Source of the DNA: Paragordius varius
Taxonomy: Eukaryota > Nematomorpha
DNA length: 64,000 nucleotides
Direction: 5' to 3'
NCBI GenBank assembly: GCA_964247055.1
Contig: OZ176053.1
Span: forward strand, 8,060,001-8,124,000
Shown in pieces: positions 33,720 to 47,300 of the stretch. A model generated the notes under the pieces. The model saw only the letters and a list, made by a program, of their open reading frames with translations. It was not told the DNA's origin and did no database searches. The translations under genes and the position numbers were made by a program. The stretch's first letter is position 1; every line of letters begins with the position of its first letter.

Positions 33720-34790
33720 ACAGATGAAATATATATATTTTGATAATATGTACCAAAATTTTAAGGTGCATTTTCATTTGGCAAATTAAGAGGGATTTGA
33801 GAAAGTTATTTACACTTTTGTGATAACTATTAGATATCAAAAAATGACAAAATTTGCGCATATTTTGTTATGTAAATTTTGAAGAAATTTAAATGCTTTA
33901 TTCTATATAATATTCCCAAAATATATCCTAAACTATATGTAAAAAGTAAAAGAATATTTTTATAATATTTTAATTTTTAGATGTGTACGAAACCAAATTT
34001 TTTGCTCTTCTAAACCGTGCCAGTTAACCGCAAAAACGCCACAATTTCACAATAAAATTTTTAAATATATGCTCAATTTTTACATAAAAAATGTTTTTAA
34101 AATGGATACTTTTGAAAATTCGATTTCTAACAAAATTTTGTTATAGCGTACTTCCTAATAATTTTAGGCATACAAACGGATAAAAACGCTATATGTTGTA
34201 AAACATTTTTCTATATACTTTAATTATTCTGAACATTTTTATCGCTTCATTAATTCAAAGGTGTGTTTACTTTTAAATTTTGGTGAATATTTATGTTTGA
34301 CAATTTGAAGAAAACAACTATTTAATCAAAATTCTGAGGTGCTAGATATGTTCGGCATCATTAAATTATAGAAAAGTGTTTTTATAAATCTAACTAATTT
34401 CATCGTTTTCATCATGCCTAAAAAAGAATGAAGTACGCTTTAACAAAATTTAAAATTTAATATTTGTAAAAGTCAAAAAATTTTGGATGTCAAAATTTAG
34501 CGTACAAAAATTTTACGCGCATCCCTGATTTTTACGTTAATTTAAAAGAACTAGCCCGTTTTAGAAGAGCAAAAAAATTTGGGATCGGGCCCATTTAAAA
34601 AGGAATTTTTTTGGAAATATTGTTTTGCTTTTTATAAATTGTTATTAATATATTTTACTGACATTTTTTGAAATGAAATTTGGTTTAATAAAAAAAATAT
34701 ATTACAAATGTGCTCACCAAGTGTATTCTTATATCACTCGTAAGCCCCAAAAGTGGGAACAATGTCTGATACTAACATTTTAAATAAAAT
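33720..34790. mobile_element. Foldback (long inverted-repeat) element, copy 2
   Basis: This is related to the element at 6351-7378. GATGTGTACGAAACCAAATT followed by TTGCTCTTCTAAACC near 33980-34015 is mirrored by TTTTAGAAGAGCAAAAAAATTTGGGATCGGGCCC near 34559-34592 (key words AGAAGAGCAAA and GGGATCGGGCCC). Outer arms carry GGTGCATTTTCATTTGGC at the left and TCACTCGTAAGCCCCAAAAG at the right. There is no coding capacity. Confidence 0.55.
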
Positions 34791-35269
34791 ATCTTTCAAA
34801 ACTGTAGGTTATTTAAAAAATTGAGCTCTAGGATACAACCTATTCCAAACATAAAATTGAAATGGTGATTATGTGTTAGGCCGAATTTTAAAATATGCTT
34901 TCTTTAGTCTTTTAGGCGCATGATACAAAAAATTCCTTTTAAAAAAAATTAAAATTTTTAAATAAATCACATCTCTAACTTTTGCCAATTTTTAAAGCAC
35001 TAAAGCTCATTCTACCAGCAAAAAGATATATTTCATTTTCTTATCTGTTGTTTGTTTCAATCGTGTTTTGTATGTCCCAATTTTAGTCTGGAAGTCACAA
35101 AACTTAAAATGTTTAAGCTTTATATACAGGAAAAAATGTTTTAATTAAATTTTAACTAAAATATTTTTCAAAACAGTATTTTATGGTGGAATTCTGGGAT
35201 ATAAAACCACCCCAATATGTCAGCGCGGACAAAAAACTGAACCGGTCATGAAGTATTATTAAGGTGTAT

Positions 35270-38200
35270 CAAGAAAGGGGTGAAGCAGACCCACTGTCCA
35301 TGTCCCTTGCTGTCCTTCCATACACCAAATGGTGATTCAGTGACCGCCGTCTAGTTGCGCTGAGGGTGGGATTACGTCTAAGGATATAATTACTTTACGG
35401 ATATAGAGATGAATAAATGATGTTTACATTTTTTTTAAAGTATAAAAGTATACATATGTGATAAAAAATAAATGATTAGGTTGCCTAGCTATCTTAGGCT
35501 TGCAACTTAACCCAATACAAGAAATAACCTATTTGTGATTTAATATTAAACTTTGCCTTATGCAAGAGATAATAAGATTAAGTTTTATATTCTATATGTA
35601 ACCCTAAGCGCATATTAATATCTGTAAAGATAGCATAGTTGTTCAAGCGGTAAATAATGTCATTAGTGTGTTGATCATCCAGATATTATCATCATCATGG
35701 TTGCAGGTGTGTCTTTGCTTGTAGGCATATCCTTAGGATCGGTGTCTGGGGCTATAGATGATTGTCGGGAATCCCTGTTGGCAGCCTTTCTTCTGGCCTC
35801 GCATCTTCGCGCTCTAGCTCAATCCAGGCGCCGCTTTGTCTTTATATAACACGATTTCTTCTTCGATAAGTTCATTCTACCGCTCAGGGGTTTCCAGGTC
35901 CCATCCACCACTGCATCAATAATTCTATCATCGGATAATCCCACGCGGTTCATGAATAGGGCAATTCTTCCATACTATGAGCGTTTGTATTACCAATGCG
36001 CATTAGCTAACTTCCATTTCAATGCGTCCCGGAGAGGGATCCAGCCGAATTTAGTGGGCCATTATGTTCAGACCAGCTAAATGGATGGCCAGTCGTATGG
36101 GGGGCATTATTGTTTTTTTTTTCTGGATATAGCAGGGTAGTTGCGAATTTTTTGACGGCGTGTATGTGTCGCCAGTAATACGCCGGAAGCATTTTATAAA
36201 ACCTGTATTTTTCGATGTGTTTGGGTGGTGCGCCATATTGAAAAACCATATGTTGTGCGGGGAATAACAAGGCATTTAAGATTTTTAGTTTCAGCCCTAC
36301 AATTTTCGATTGCCACAAGCCTCCAAGTCCGTTAAAGATCAGGTTCGCCATGCTTAATCTATTGGACAATATTCCACGATACAGCCCTGATTATCTATTA
36401 TGCCCTGGTAACGGAACCTACTAACAACATCGATGTTACCATCGTCCAGGGGTAGTGAGAGCCTGTTGTTTTCTCCCTTCACCATTGCTTTGATTTTGGA
36501 GAGTTTATTGATAAATTGTGTAGTTCGTGCCGTAAGCTGTTAAGGAATGATTATATCAGATCCTTTGAGTTAATGGTGCAAAGGTCATCCGCATAACATA
36601 AGATGTGGAAGAATGTTGAATAGTGCGTATATTTTAAGGATGATATTATTCATTGCTAAGTTAAACAGTTTAGGGGAGAGTGGGCATCCGTGTTTAAAAC
36701 CTCTTATGGGGTGAATGTGGTTCGACCTAGCGTTGTCAGGCTGACTCGACACCTTTTCCGTGTAATAGGATATACAATAAAATTTTTCAAATTTTCATCC
36801 ATATTTAAGGTATCAAGCAAGCTGACAATATGATCTCTGTCTATCAGATCGAATGCCTTTTTGATGTTAACAAAACTAATGTTGAGCGGGTGGTGTAGTC
36901 TTATATATATAATGAGTGCACTAAATAAATCCGTTGTGCCACGTCCCTGTCAAAAACCACATATCATATAGCATGGTGAAGCGTATCCTCAACTTCCTCT
37001 AGTCGAGCAAAGAGCGATATTAGCAAACACCAGACTGTGTTTATAAGAGCGATGCCCCGGTAGCCATCTACTGTGTCGGCACCCTCATTTTTTCCTATAT
37101 TTATTATGTCAAAATCTAGTTCACTTAGTAGTATGCCATTTTCAAGCAGATTATTCATCACTGGTATTATGTTTTCCTTGCAATACTTTATCTCGTCAGC
37201 CCACATGTTTGTAAGACATCTGTCCGGTCCAGGTTTTTTATGTCCTTTTAGAATGCTATCTATTCGGAGAATGTCGAATCATTAAGCTTAACGGAGAAAA
37301 GATATTTTTAAATAGGATTTTGGCTATTTTCTGGGTCGTCTCCAAGCAGCTGGGTGTAATGTTTAGGTAATTCGTTTGAGTTAGCCTTATTATTATTATT
37401 TAAAGTGCCATCCATGCATAAGGCTGTCGATATTTTAGGTTGCCTTATAGGAATTGTATCATTGAGTATTGTACACGGAGGTCCTTGGCGTTTGAGGCTA
37501 ACGAGAAGAAGAATTTACTGACAAAAGCGGTGCGGTCCTTCTGTTTTATTTTATCCATCTTGCATCGTATCCATGCCCTCCTGCGACTCAGCATTCGAAT
37601 AACAATAAGGCACCTTTTGGTAGCGTCAGACATCCAATCTTCAGCAAGTCTCGGTTGTCGCCTTTCGCGTGCGATGAGTTCACGTTGGACAGATTTCCAT
37701 TCGTTCCTGGGGCCTATAAATTTCCTTATTGGTTTCAAATTAGCTTTAATCTCGGCACCTGGCAAGTGGTCGCTTAGTAATTGATAGTAATCAAAGCAAA
37801 ATATCCTTCCAACTTTTCTTATATTTTTGTTCAAGATGAAGTCGATTTGGGAGGAGCATACGCCTCTGGCCATGCGTGTGTACGGGCCCGTACCATTATT
37901 ATTAAAGTGGATGTTTCCGATGAGAAGATGACAACTTTCTTAAAAGCCTACCAATAATTTTCCGTGTGATGAGGATGCTTTTAGGGCGTTTTTGCTGATA
38001 CTTAATGAAATTAAATTTCTTCCAACGCGACAGTCAAGGTCTCCACATATCAGCAGCGTACAGGAACGCGAGATTTCGGTTTAAATTTGGGGCCTACAAA
38101 CACCTATCCTCTCATAACGTCGTTGGTTTATGGTAATGAGTAATCCGCTAGTCGATTAGAGTCTGAGATAAAATCGGTTACTCTGCGTAAAATATTGCGT

Positions 38201-38345
38201 TTCGCGAGAAATCCGAATCTTCCCGATCTGCCGCTGGCCTTCCTGAATAGTGCGAAATTTTGACCGAATCTCTCTCTACCATTGTTGACGCACCGCGTTT
38301 CTTGACCAAAAAATATTTTATTATCAGGCAATTTTAATAACATTG
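35270..38345 (-). mobile_element. Non-LTR retrotransposon (LINE) with APE endonuclease and reverse transcriptase, broken
   Basis: Read on the - strand, the 5' part (38343-38128) encodes an AP-endonuclease start with FGQETRCVNNG. The next piece (37873-37445) gives CSSQIDFILNKNIRKVGRIF, then LLSDHLPGAEIK, the S-x-ID-x-I and SDH motifs of the same domain. The reverse transcriptase follows in several frames: GHKKPGPD near 37240, GYRGIALINTVW near 37050, KKAFDLIDRDHI near 36855, and the catalytic YADDLCTINSKDL near 36590. A further 3' piece (36369-36019) is open but not assigned. Stops and frame changes split both domains, so it is inactive. It is markedly more GC-rich than its surroundings. Family within APE-type LINEs is not resolved. 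Confidence 0.85.
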
Positions 38346-38384
38346 CTGTAAGTAATATGGTATTACATACCCGGACATTACCGT

Positions 38385-41300
38385 ATGATAAACATGCTTA
38401 AAAAAGATTTGATTTTGCTTTTTAAAAATTGGAAAAAAACGCAATTATCTAATAAAAAATATTGTATATTTATATTATAATATAGGTGTTTTCTATTGTA
38501 ATACTATTGTATTGGTATTTATATTGATAACTACCCTTCTTATCATACCAATAAAAGAAAATGTTATATTTGTTTTGTTTTTATTAATATTATGTGGTTC
38601 TAATATTGTAATAGATATATATGAAATAAAAATAAGTAAAGTTGAAATAATTTCCAAACTTGGGACTCTATGTGAAAAGCAAGATTGTAATAGTGCACAT
38701 AATTTAATTGGAAACACCTTAGTTTTGAAAAATAAAATATTCAAACATATCTCTAATATTAAACTTGTTAAAAATGATATAATTGCTTTGAAATTCGGCG
38801 ATGTTGTTCCCGCAAATTGCTATTTAGTTTTAATTAAATGATAATTTATTTGTTAGGGGATCCTAAAATATCTTTGAAATTTGGAAACATTTATAACGTG
38901 CATATATTGGATCGTTTAAGCGAAAAATTTGAAAATCTGAAGCCTTATTGGTTATTTGTTTGCTCAGACACTCCATGTCTAATGAAATATATCAAGTTAA
39001 CCTAATTTATAATATATTTTTAGAATAATACAGAATATAAACAGCCAGTATCCATTGTCATACATGGAACGTAATAAAGATCTATATATGAAAACTTTTA
39101 TTTTCGTAATCTTTCCATTGCATTTACTCTTTGCCACCATATTCTTCCTAGTTAGATATAATTTTATCGAACCAAATACTTTACAAAAATCAAGCAATTT
39201 ATATCATGTGTCACTTTCAATTGTCAGCATAGTGATTGCAACTTTTCCTTGCTTGCTTTTACCGCTCGGTGTTTTTTGGAAATTTGCAAATTTGATCGGA
39301 AATTCTTATCTTTATGGTTTTTATTGAATTTTTTGCTATATTTTTCTGACAATTTTGTATTTGTTTGAAAGAGGGTTGCGAACCAGGCCATTAAAATTGG
39401 AACCGCAACTAGGTTGTTCAAACTCATCCCGTTTAAGTGTATTCGCCCTGATTAGAAATCTTTTCAGCTTTATAGTCTATATTTATATTATGTCGCTTAG
39501 TCGATAAGGCAAATTAAATTTTTTAAAGATTTTTCTAAAGGTTTGTAATCAAAAAGAAATATAATATAATATAATACAAAAGCGCACAGTAGTTTTTAAT
39601 CTAGATGATTTATCAACTATTATCTTGAAAAAAGGCTTCAATAAAATAAAAAAATCCCTTTTTTTATTAAACGACTTTAATGTGGCTCTGTGTAAATGCG
39701 CTTAATAGAATTGTTTAATATAAACATAAAATACGGTCTATGCATTAAATAAAGTAAATTTTGTTAATGATTTAAATAAATACGTTTGACAACTTTTTTT
39801 TCATTAAGAATCTCGTGTGGAATTTCAAAAATCATAACATTAGTAAAATCGACGGTTTATGTATGGCTCATGATGTAGGATATTTTATCTTTATATCTTA
39901 AAGCAAAAAAAAACTATTTAAAATTGATACCATATCGTTATGACTTATTTAACAGCGGGTTTGTTTTTCTTAGTATTTACCCAAAATGCAAAATTACGCA
40001 AATCGAATGTTGAAGTAGAGGCCTTTGAAAAAGATTCCGAGTTAGTCGACGATGATGATGAGGATGAAACTACAAGTAGCAGTTCGTCTGACACCTCAGT
40101 CGATGAGAGTACAGATGCCGAAATTAACACTAACGGTCAAAACCTTAAAACAAACGAGCCTGATCAGTATGAATTAAATTTTATCCATGACAAAAAGGAA
40201 AATTACTCGCAAACAAATAAGAGGTATTTTTCCTTACCAATTTTACTAATATGTTTTTTTAATACCATCTTTAATTTAATTTTGTATATTTTTACATTTG
40301 AGGCAATCGAAAATTTGATTCGTCTTTTTCTAATGGCTAGCCATATTTTTAAATAAAATTGATTATTACTAAAATTATATAATTCTAATTACTATCTTTT
40401 ATCAATTAAACCTTGAAATTAGACATTTTTTACCACATATAATTTGTGTGAAATATTTTTCTTAAAATACAAAATGTATCGTGTGTTTCACACTCAAATA
40501 TTTATTTAGAAAAGGTGTAAATACATTTATTGGCGGATCCAAATACTCATCAACTTTGAACGCTTCTTCTTTGACCTCAAACTCTAAGCTTACTAACCGT
40601 TTGATTAATCGAACGTTCAAAAGGAAAAAGGGTATGCTATTATCATTATCCGGCTAATTCTAACTACCGTTACAGAAAAACTAAATGCCAATTTAAATTA
40701 TATAATGCTTTTATTCATAATTACTATTATTTAGGAACAAACATTAAATTTCATAAATACGTCGTGAATAAGCAAATAATAATACTTTTATTATAAAATC
40801 TTAATTATTCCCACTTATGCGTCGTCAGGTGTTTTTTAAAAATCAAAGAAATTAAGTAGGGCGGAATAAAATAATTAAATTTTGTGAACTATATTATTTT
40901 AAATTTATGGTGACAAGGGAAAATCGAAAAAACCGCTACTTTTGATTACTGCACATGTGATAATATATATTTAATAAAAAATATATGTAATAATTAAAAT
41001 TTATTATATGGATAAGAATGTTTCTAATTATGATTTTTTGCGTGAATATCCAGTTTTTCCGTCTGTTTAGTAGGCCGAGCATTGAATGAATAGAGCTTCT
41101 TTGGTTAATTTGGACTTAAGTCTTTTTTCAACAACTAAATTGTCTATCGAATTTGAGCATTGGGTATCTTTAACCATACAATGTTAAAAAATTGCTTAAT
41201 TTTTCCCATTCATGCTATACAAATGTAACTTTTATATCTCTTTTGTAACTCTCCAATGCACTTTGACTGACAATTTTGCTAATCTATTATACTGCATTTT

Positions 41301-44300
41301 TTAATTCAATGTCGCGAGTTCTCAACATTGTAAGAACGTTGGGGTTTTAATATTTCTAAGCTATGTGAAACGATCTCAAATATAAAATACATCATTGTCA
41401 ATCGATTCGGACGATACCGCGAATATTGAAGGTTACTATCAGACACAGGTAATACTAATAAGTAACAATCATCTACTAAGTCGCCAATCCTAATTATTTG
41501 TAAAAATATAAGTTTATCCCACAACGGAATTTTTCACTGTCAAAATTTTAACGAATTACCGTTGAAGCATATTACAATATATCACTAAAAACAGTTTATA
41601 GATTGAACTACAATAAGTTATAAACAAAGTATAGAGAGTCAAATAGATATATACTATGATTTGAAAGGCGAAATTTTACATGCATATTTAAGCTTAAATG
41701 CGGTAGATTTGAATCGTTAAACAAGTCCTTATTACCCAAGAAGCATTAATTATTCCTTGCTTAGGATATTTCCTATTAAACAGTCGATGAAGAACGGAAT
41801 ACCCACGCACAAATAAGAATCTTTATACGAACAATATCATTTTTATTTCAAACTCATCAATTATTAAACGTTTGAATTATATATTTTCTTTATATATGTA
41901 TATATAGTTGCGCCACATGTCAATATAAAAGTAATTTGCGATGCTTTCCATTATTTTTACCATTAATATAAATATTATAGATGACTTTTTATTTTATATT
42001 TTTAAATAACTCCTGAGGATGACTTTGGAGATTTAAAGTTTTTTCTTATATTCTTTCCTTATCCACGACGTATTTATATCTTAATTCACCTTTATCCTTA
42101 TTCACACAATTTAATCAATTTATAAAAACAATATTTTTTGCAATTCATTTTAAATACCCATAATAATATCAATTAATACATACTAATATAATCAAAATTT
42201 AATATACTCAGGGCGGAACACTAAACAATCAGCGTCAATTACTGACCAAAGTGTACGCAATTCTATAAAACATCATTACTCTTTTTTTGATCATCGTTTC
42301 AATTGTGAAAAATATGCGCATTTGACAGCTTTATTTCGCGCATTTATCTCAGCTGTGATCGGTAATAAAATTCTTCTAGTGTAGTTTTATCTATTTTTTA
42401 TACAAATTTAATTAACTATATCATTAAGTTTGTATCTAATTTAATTTAAGACAGTCAATATTATCTAATAACCAATCACAATAAATATTATAAATGCATA
42501 TATGAATTATTCAATTGGAAAATAGATGGAATTATGTTATTTTTAGTACAAGCAATTTTATCCTAGAATTTTTTTGATTTTAGGTAAATGTCCTTCCCTC
42601 CCACACAACCGTAATCCATTAGCCGTATTTAGTTCAGTGACTAACATTTGTGCCATTGATAAAGAAGGCGTTTTATCATGGTCAAATGCGTATCCACATA
42701 AAGTTTTGGTTATAGATTCCATAGAAAAATCTTTGCATCAACCAGCATCTAGTATCCCGAGCCCATTGTCTAAGAATGATGGAAATGATCAACAAGGTCA
42801 AATCCTCAAAGAAACACTTAAAAATAATTTAAATGCCCTTGGTATCGATTGGCAAACCGAATCAAATACTCCTCGTTTGACCATAGTAAACGACACTGTA
42901 TCGAAAGCCAAAATGTCGGCCAAGAAAGAGTCGCCATATAAACTAAAGGAAACATACATACATTTTTCGACAAAAGAGTTACCGCCGCACCCTTCTGAAA
43001 TCTATGAACAAGAGTAAAATATTGGATCTCTTCTTATTGAGTTATATTTATATTAGGGTTGTAAAAAAGATTTGTCGTTTAAAATGGCCGCTATATTTTG
43101 TATTAATTATAAAAGAGTCAAACTAACACGGCACTTATAAAATATTTGTTTAATTTTTAAAATTTATCTATTATTAATTGGCATAATGCAAAAAACATAT
43201 TATAATAATGGCTTGATTTTAAAAGCATGTTTAACATTGTCGTTTATAAAACAGTTTTATGCGCCTTTATGCAGTAAAATCATCTAAAAGGTCATCTCCC
43301 CAATGAAAAAGGGTAAGAATCGATCAAATCACAAAAATATTGACACAAGCTTAACTTTATTACAAACTTTTAAAAATTTTAATGATTAACTTTATTACAA
43401 ACTTTCAAAAATTTTAATGATTTATCTTACAGTCATATTAATTGGATTGAGTCATTTGTTGTCCCGGGCAGTCCTGGCCGTAGCCTGTCTCCAGAATCAA
43501 AGCGTCGACTCCTTAAACAGATGGGCATTTCAAAAACCGAAAATTCCAATCAAAACGGTGTTAGCAAGCAAACACCAGCGAAATTACGCATACCCTCCAC
43601 ATCAGGTTTGTTTTTAGATTACAGTATTTCAAATCATAAAAACAAAGTTCCAAAACTAAAAGATCAATAATTTTATATATAGAGCACTCCATAAATTATA
43701 TAATTACAATTTTTGGATATAATTTAGTGTACCAATTCACAAATCTATATTCCTTACTTTGTGTCAAACTATAAGTTGGGAAAACTATGGTTTTAAATGA
43801 ATAGTTTTTACTTATTTCTAGGCTTAATTTTTAGTAAATATACGATTTTATCTTTTATACGGGTATTTATTATATTTATCCTTTTATTTTTAAGGACACT
43901 CAGCTATAGAATTTTTGAACGAATTGATTTGCTATCCTTTATCGATAAGTCATGAACCGAATCATCCTGAAAAAATGACGTTTGAAGATACCCAATGGGC
44001 CACATTTATACCTAACATAAAAACTATGGTAATTAAATTTTTATGTTACAAACTTTGCAATATCTTATTATTTTATATGTCGGCTTGGTTAATATAACAG
44101 TAAAGGGACTGTATTTAACATTTATTTTATCCAAATATAAAATAAATTATAAAGTATGAAAATTATATGGTTTATCTAAATAAAGTATATCATTTTTAAA
44201 CCCTTTAAAACGGGTATAAAAGTATTTATTAATTCAAATGAACCAAATTTAATCAAAATTACAATATAAATATAAAATCTATTTACTTTAATATATTTAT

Positions 44301-47300
44301 AGGTTTACTCTTCATTAACAACTATTTGTAGCAACATATATAAACGTGAAATTACCGAATTTTTCAGTTTTCTTTCGCACACCCATAATTTCCAAATCAA
44401 TCCTCCCGAGTAAATTTTTTTATCAATAATTTGTAAAATTTTGAATAGTGTAATGTGAGAATACAAAAAATATTTTTTATCCCAATTAGTTGTCTATGTG
44501 ATTTAAATGATATAATTGCTCATCGATCCGCACACCATAGAACGACCTTAAATAAAAATGGTTCAATAAATAACCAGCATATTATGCAGCAAAATATCGG
44601 TAATAAGCCAAGTTCAAAACATAAAGGGGACAAATTATTTATAGGAATCTACAATGATGGTCAATTTTATTGTCCTCAAAATCAGAATCAGAGTGCTACT
44701 CATCACCCTTCATTTCTGTTTAGCGTTTTGATTCGAATCGAATCTCCCAAACATATTAACTCTAAAAATTTACGTCTCAAGCCTAATAAAAGTGAAGAAT
44801 ATCCTAAAGATGTCATCCACCACAAAAAGTATTATATGTTTAGTTGTGGGAGCCCTGATTTGTTACTAGATTATAGCTTTGATGCATGGGACGGAGAAGA
44901 TATAAAAGTTATATATGATGCGGGTAAAAAAAATTTAAGTTCTATTTAGTAGTGAAATGAAATTATTATTGAATGGATTTGTCATTTTTATTAAATGTGT
45001 TTCATGGAAGTCCTAACTTTAAGATACAGCTGTCTAAATTTTGAATCCATTATAACGTGGAACAATCAGAATATTAATATTAAATCATTTTTTTTAAAAA
45101 ATATCTTTAGAGTGGTATATATATTACCGAACGAAATTATAGAAAATAAAGGTAATTTTTAAAAAGGTTATAATGCGGATATTGAGCCATGAGATCTTTT
45201 TCTATGAGGATCAACTGTAATGCTTCTGTTTTTGCCAATATTATCAAATTTTCTTATAATGATAATATGAAAATGGACTTGAATCAACGTAGCTTTCCAC
45301 AGAGCAATGTAAATATCGTAATTTATGGCGGGATTTACTTCGTGGACACAAAACTCCGAATATGGAGTCCTAATATTATCCATCCATATTAGGGTTGTTT
45401 AAAATTTTTGGTGCTGAAAAAGTATAATCATATAGCTTTATATATAATGTAACATTATGAAAAACAATATTTCGATAGAGAACGCCAAACATAAAACTCA
45501 GCCTCGTTCTGATACATTTCAACACAAATGGTTGGAGAATTGTAAAAGGGAGCTCCTCACAACCGATGACTCAAATTGTATTGCTTTTGGATTTAAACCT
45601 GTATTGGCTCATGAAATTAAGCAAATACGTTCCTTTATATCATTATGGTTGAAGGAAAAAAATAAGCTAAATAAGGTTTTTTATGCTTGTATTAATTGTT
45701 ACGTTTGCATTTGTTTTATAAATATTAAATGATAAAACTTAGCCATAAATAGTACATATAAAGAGTTATATTTTATCAAAAATGTTATAACTCATATTGG
45801 TTATAATGGTAAATTAAATATTTCTTAAATGCTATCACAAAAAAGGTTAGGGTTCTTACGCATATAATATTTATTATTTTTATATGGTCAAACACTATTT
45901 GAATAAATATTAAGTAAAATGTTAAATACAAATAATTTTCATATCAAATAGACAATGTTATGAAAAAATAAACCAAACATTTGTAACCTATATTTATATC
46001 TTTTAAAAATATTATTTTATATTTAGTACGTTGTTAAAGTCTTTTCAGAATGTTTTTTGTTAATTTTTTATTAATATTATAAGATTTTTCATTTGATCAT
46101 AAATAGAAAATAAAGGTACTTTTTGCGGATCAAGATAGCCACCTGAAATTTCAAAGCCTTATGAATTTAAATTCTCTCAACCCAAATATATGCATCCCAA
46201 TATCAAAAGTATCTAATTTTTGTATTCAAATAAAAAAAATATATACTAACACTATTCTGTTTTGGTGCAATAGAATATTATTTTTCCAAAATATTTACTT
46301 TGTAAATGGCGGCTATCCCCTTATTAAATTATTTTATCTTTTAAAATTTTAGTTGGAATATAAATTTAATACATTTTTGGAATTTAAGAATGGTATGGCC
46401 TCTCAGATTTGAGTTTTTTTTATTAAATTTTATACCCGTTATGTTTATCATATTTTATTTTTATTTTTGATATTGGAAAATATTTTAAGATAATTTAGAT
46501 TAATATATAAATGACTGAAAATCTTTTTTTGCATATTGGCAACTTACATCCTTAATAAAAATATTTAAAAAATCATATATTCTATAGTGCTGCAAGCATT
46601 TTTTCGGTAATATCTTTACATAATCACGGTTATATCATTTGAAAAAAGGTATTAAATATTAATCAATTCATTTATAGCTTAGTAACAACAAAATCGAAAA
46701 TTTGAAAAAAATACATAATAAATTATGCTCAACCCTATTTCACCATCAATTATCACACACAAAACCACAACCTGCACGTCGAGACATTGATAAGACTGAA
46801 AAAGCGAAACAATCAAATTTGTTATTTACCCCTTTGAAAAACGATTGCATTTCCAACTCAAATAAAACTGCGGTTTGTGAGACTCCGATTGATTTACCAA
46901 CCTGTTCAATAAATCATGCAAATGATCATTTGATTGATTCCCCTAAATGTGAATCGGTTCAAGCCTTTTTCGCCCCAAATTCTTACGCAACATCCATTCA
47001 AGCATCATCGGATCATTCCTCAATCTCCAATTCTTCATACGCTTCTCTACCTGCCTATTTTGACACGCTCCCGATGGAATCAACTTTGAATGTGCAAAAT
47101 ATTGATAACGATACCGACAACAACATTATAACTTCATCAAGTGATCGGCCTATTGACAATTCACAAAATATGGTCTATAATGCGATCAATGATGATGAAA
47201 AAATTAGCGGATTGCATTTTCCCAATAAGCATCGGCTCAATAGAAATGTACAAAAATGTCTTTCCCTTATTGATGTAAATTACTTGCCGAAAAAAACCTA

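Larger units (their letters stand above)
33242..38384. other. Spacer between URI1 and TMEM94, filled with repeats
   Basis: No host exon was found. The spacer holds a foldback element at about 33720-34790 and a broken LINE at about 35270-38345. The stretches 33242-33720 and 34800-35260 are AT-rich; the second includes CTGGGATATAAAACCACCCC, which resembles the ends of the nested MITE family at 5390. Confidence 0.65.

Noticed and set aside
36051-36275. Second open frame in the 3' part of the LINE
   Set aside because: It overlaps the longer frame at 36019-36369 and is a frame shadow of the same element sequence.
41306-41524. 72-codon open frame on the - strand inside TMEM94 intron 6
   Set aside because: No homology, no codon pattern, and no splice context; expected by chance in a 2-kb intron.
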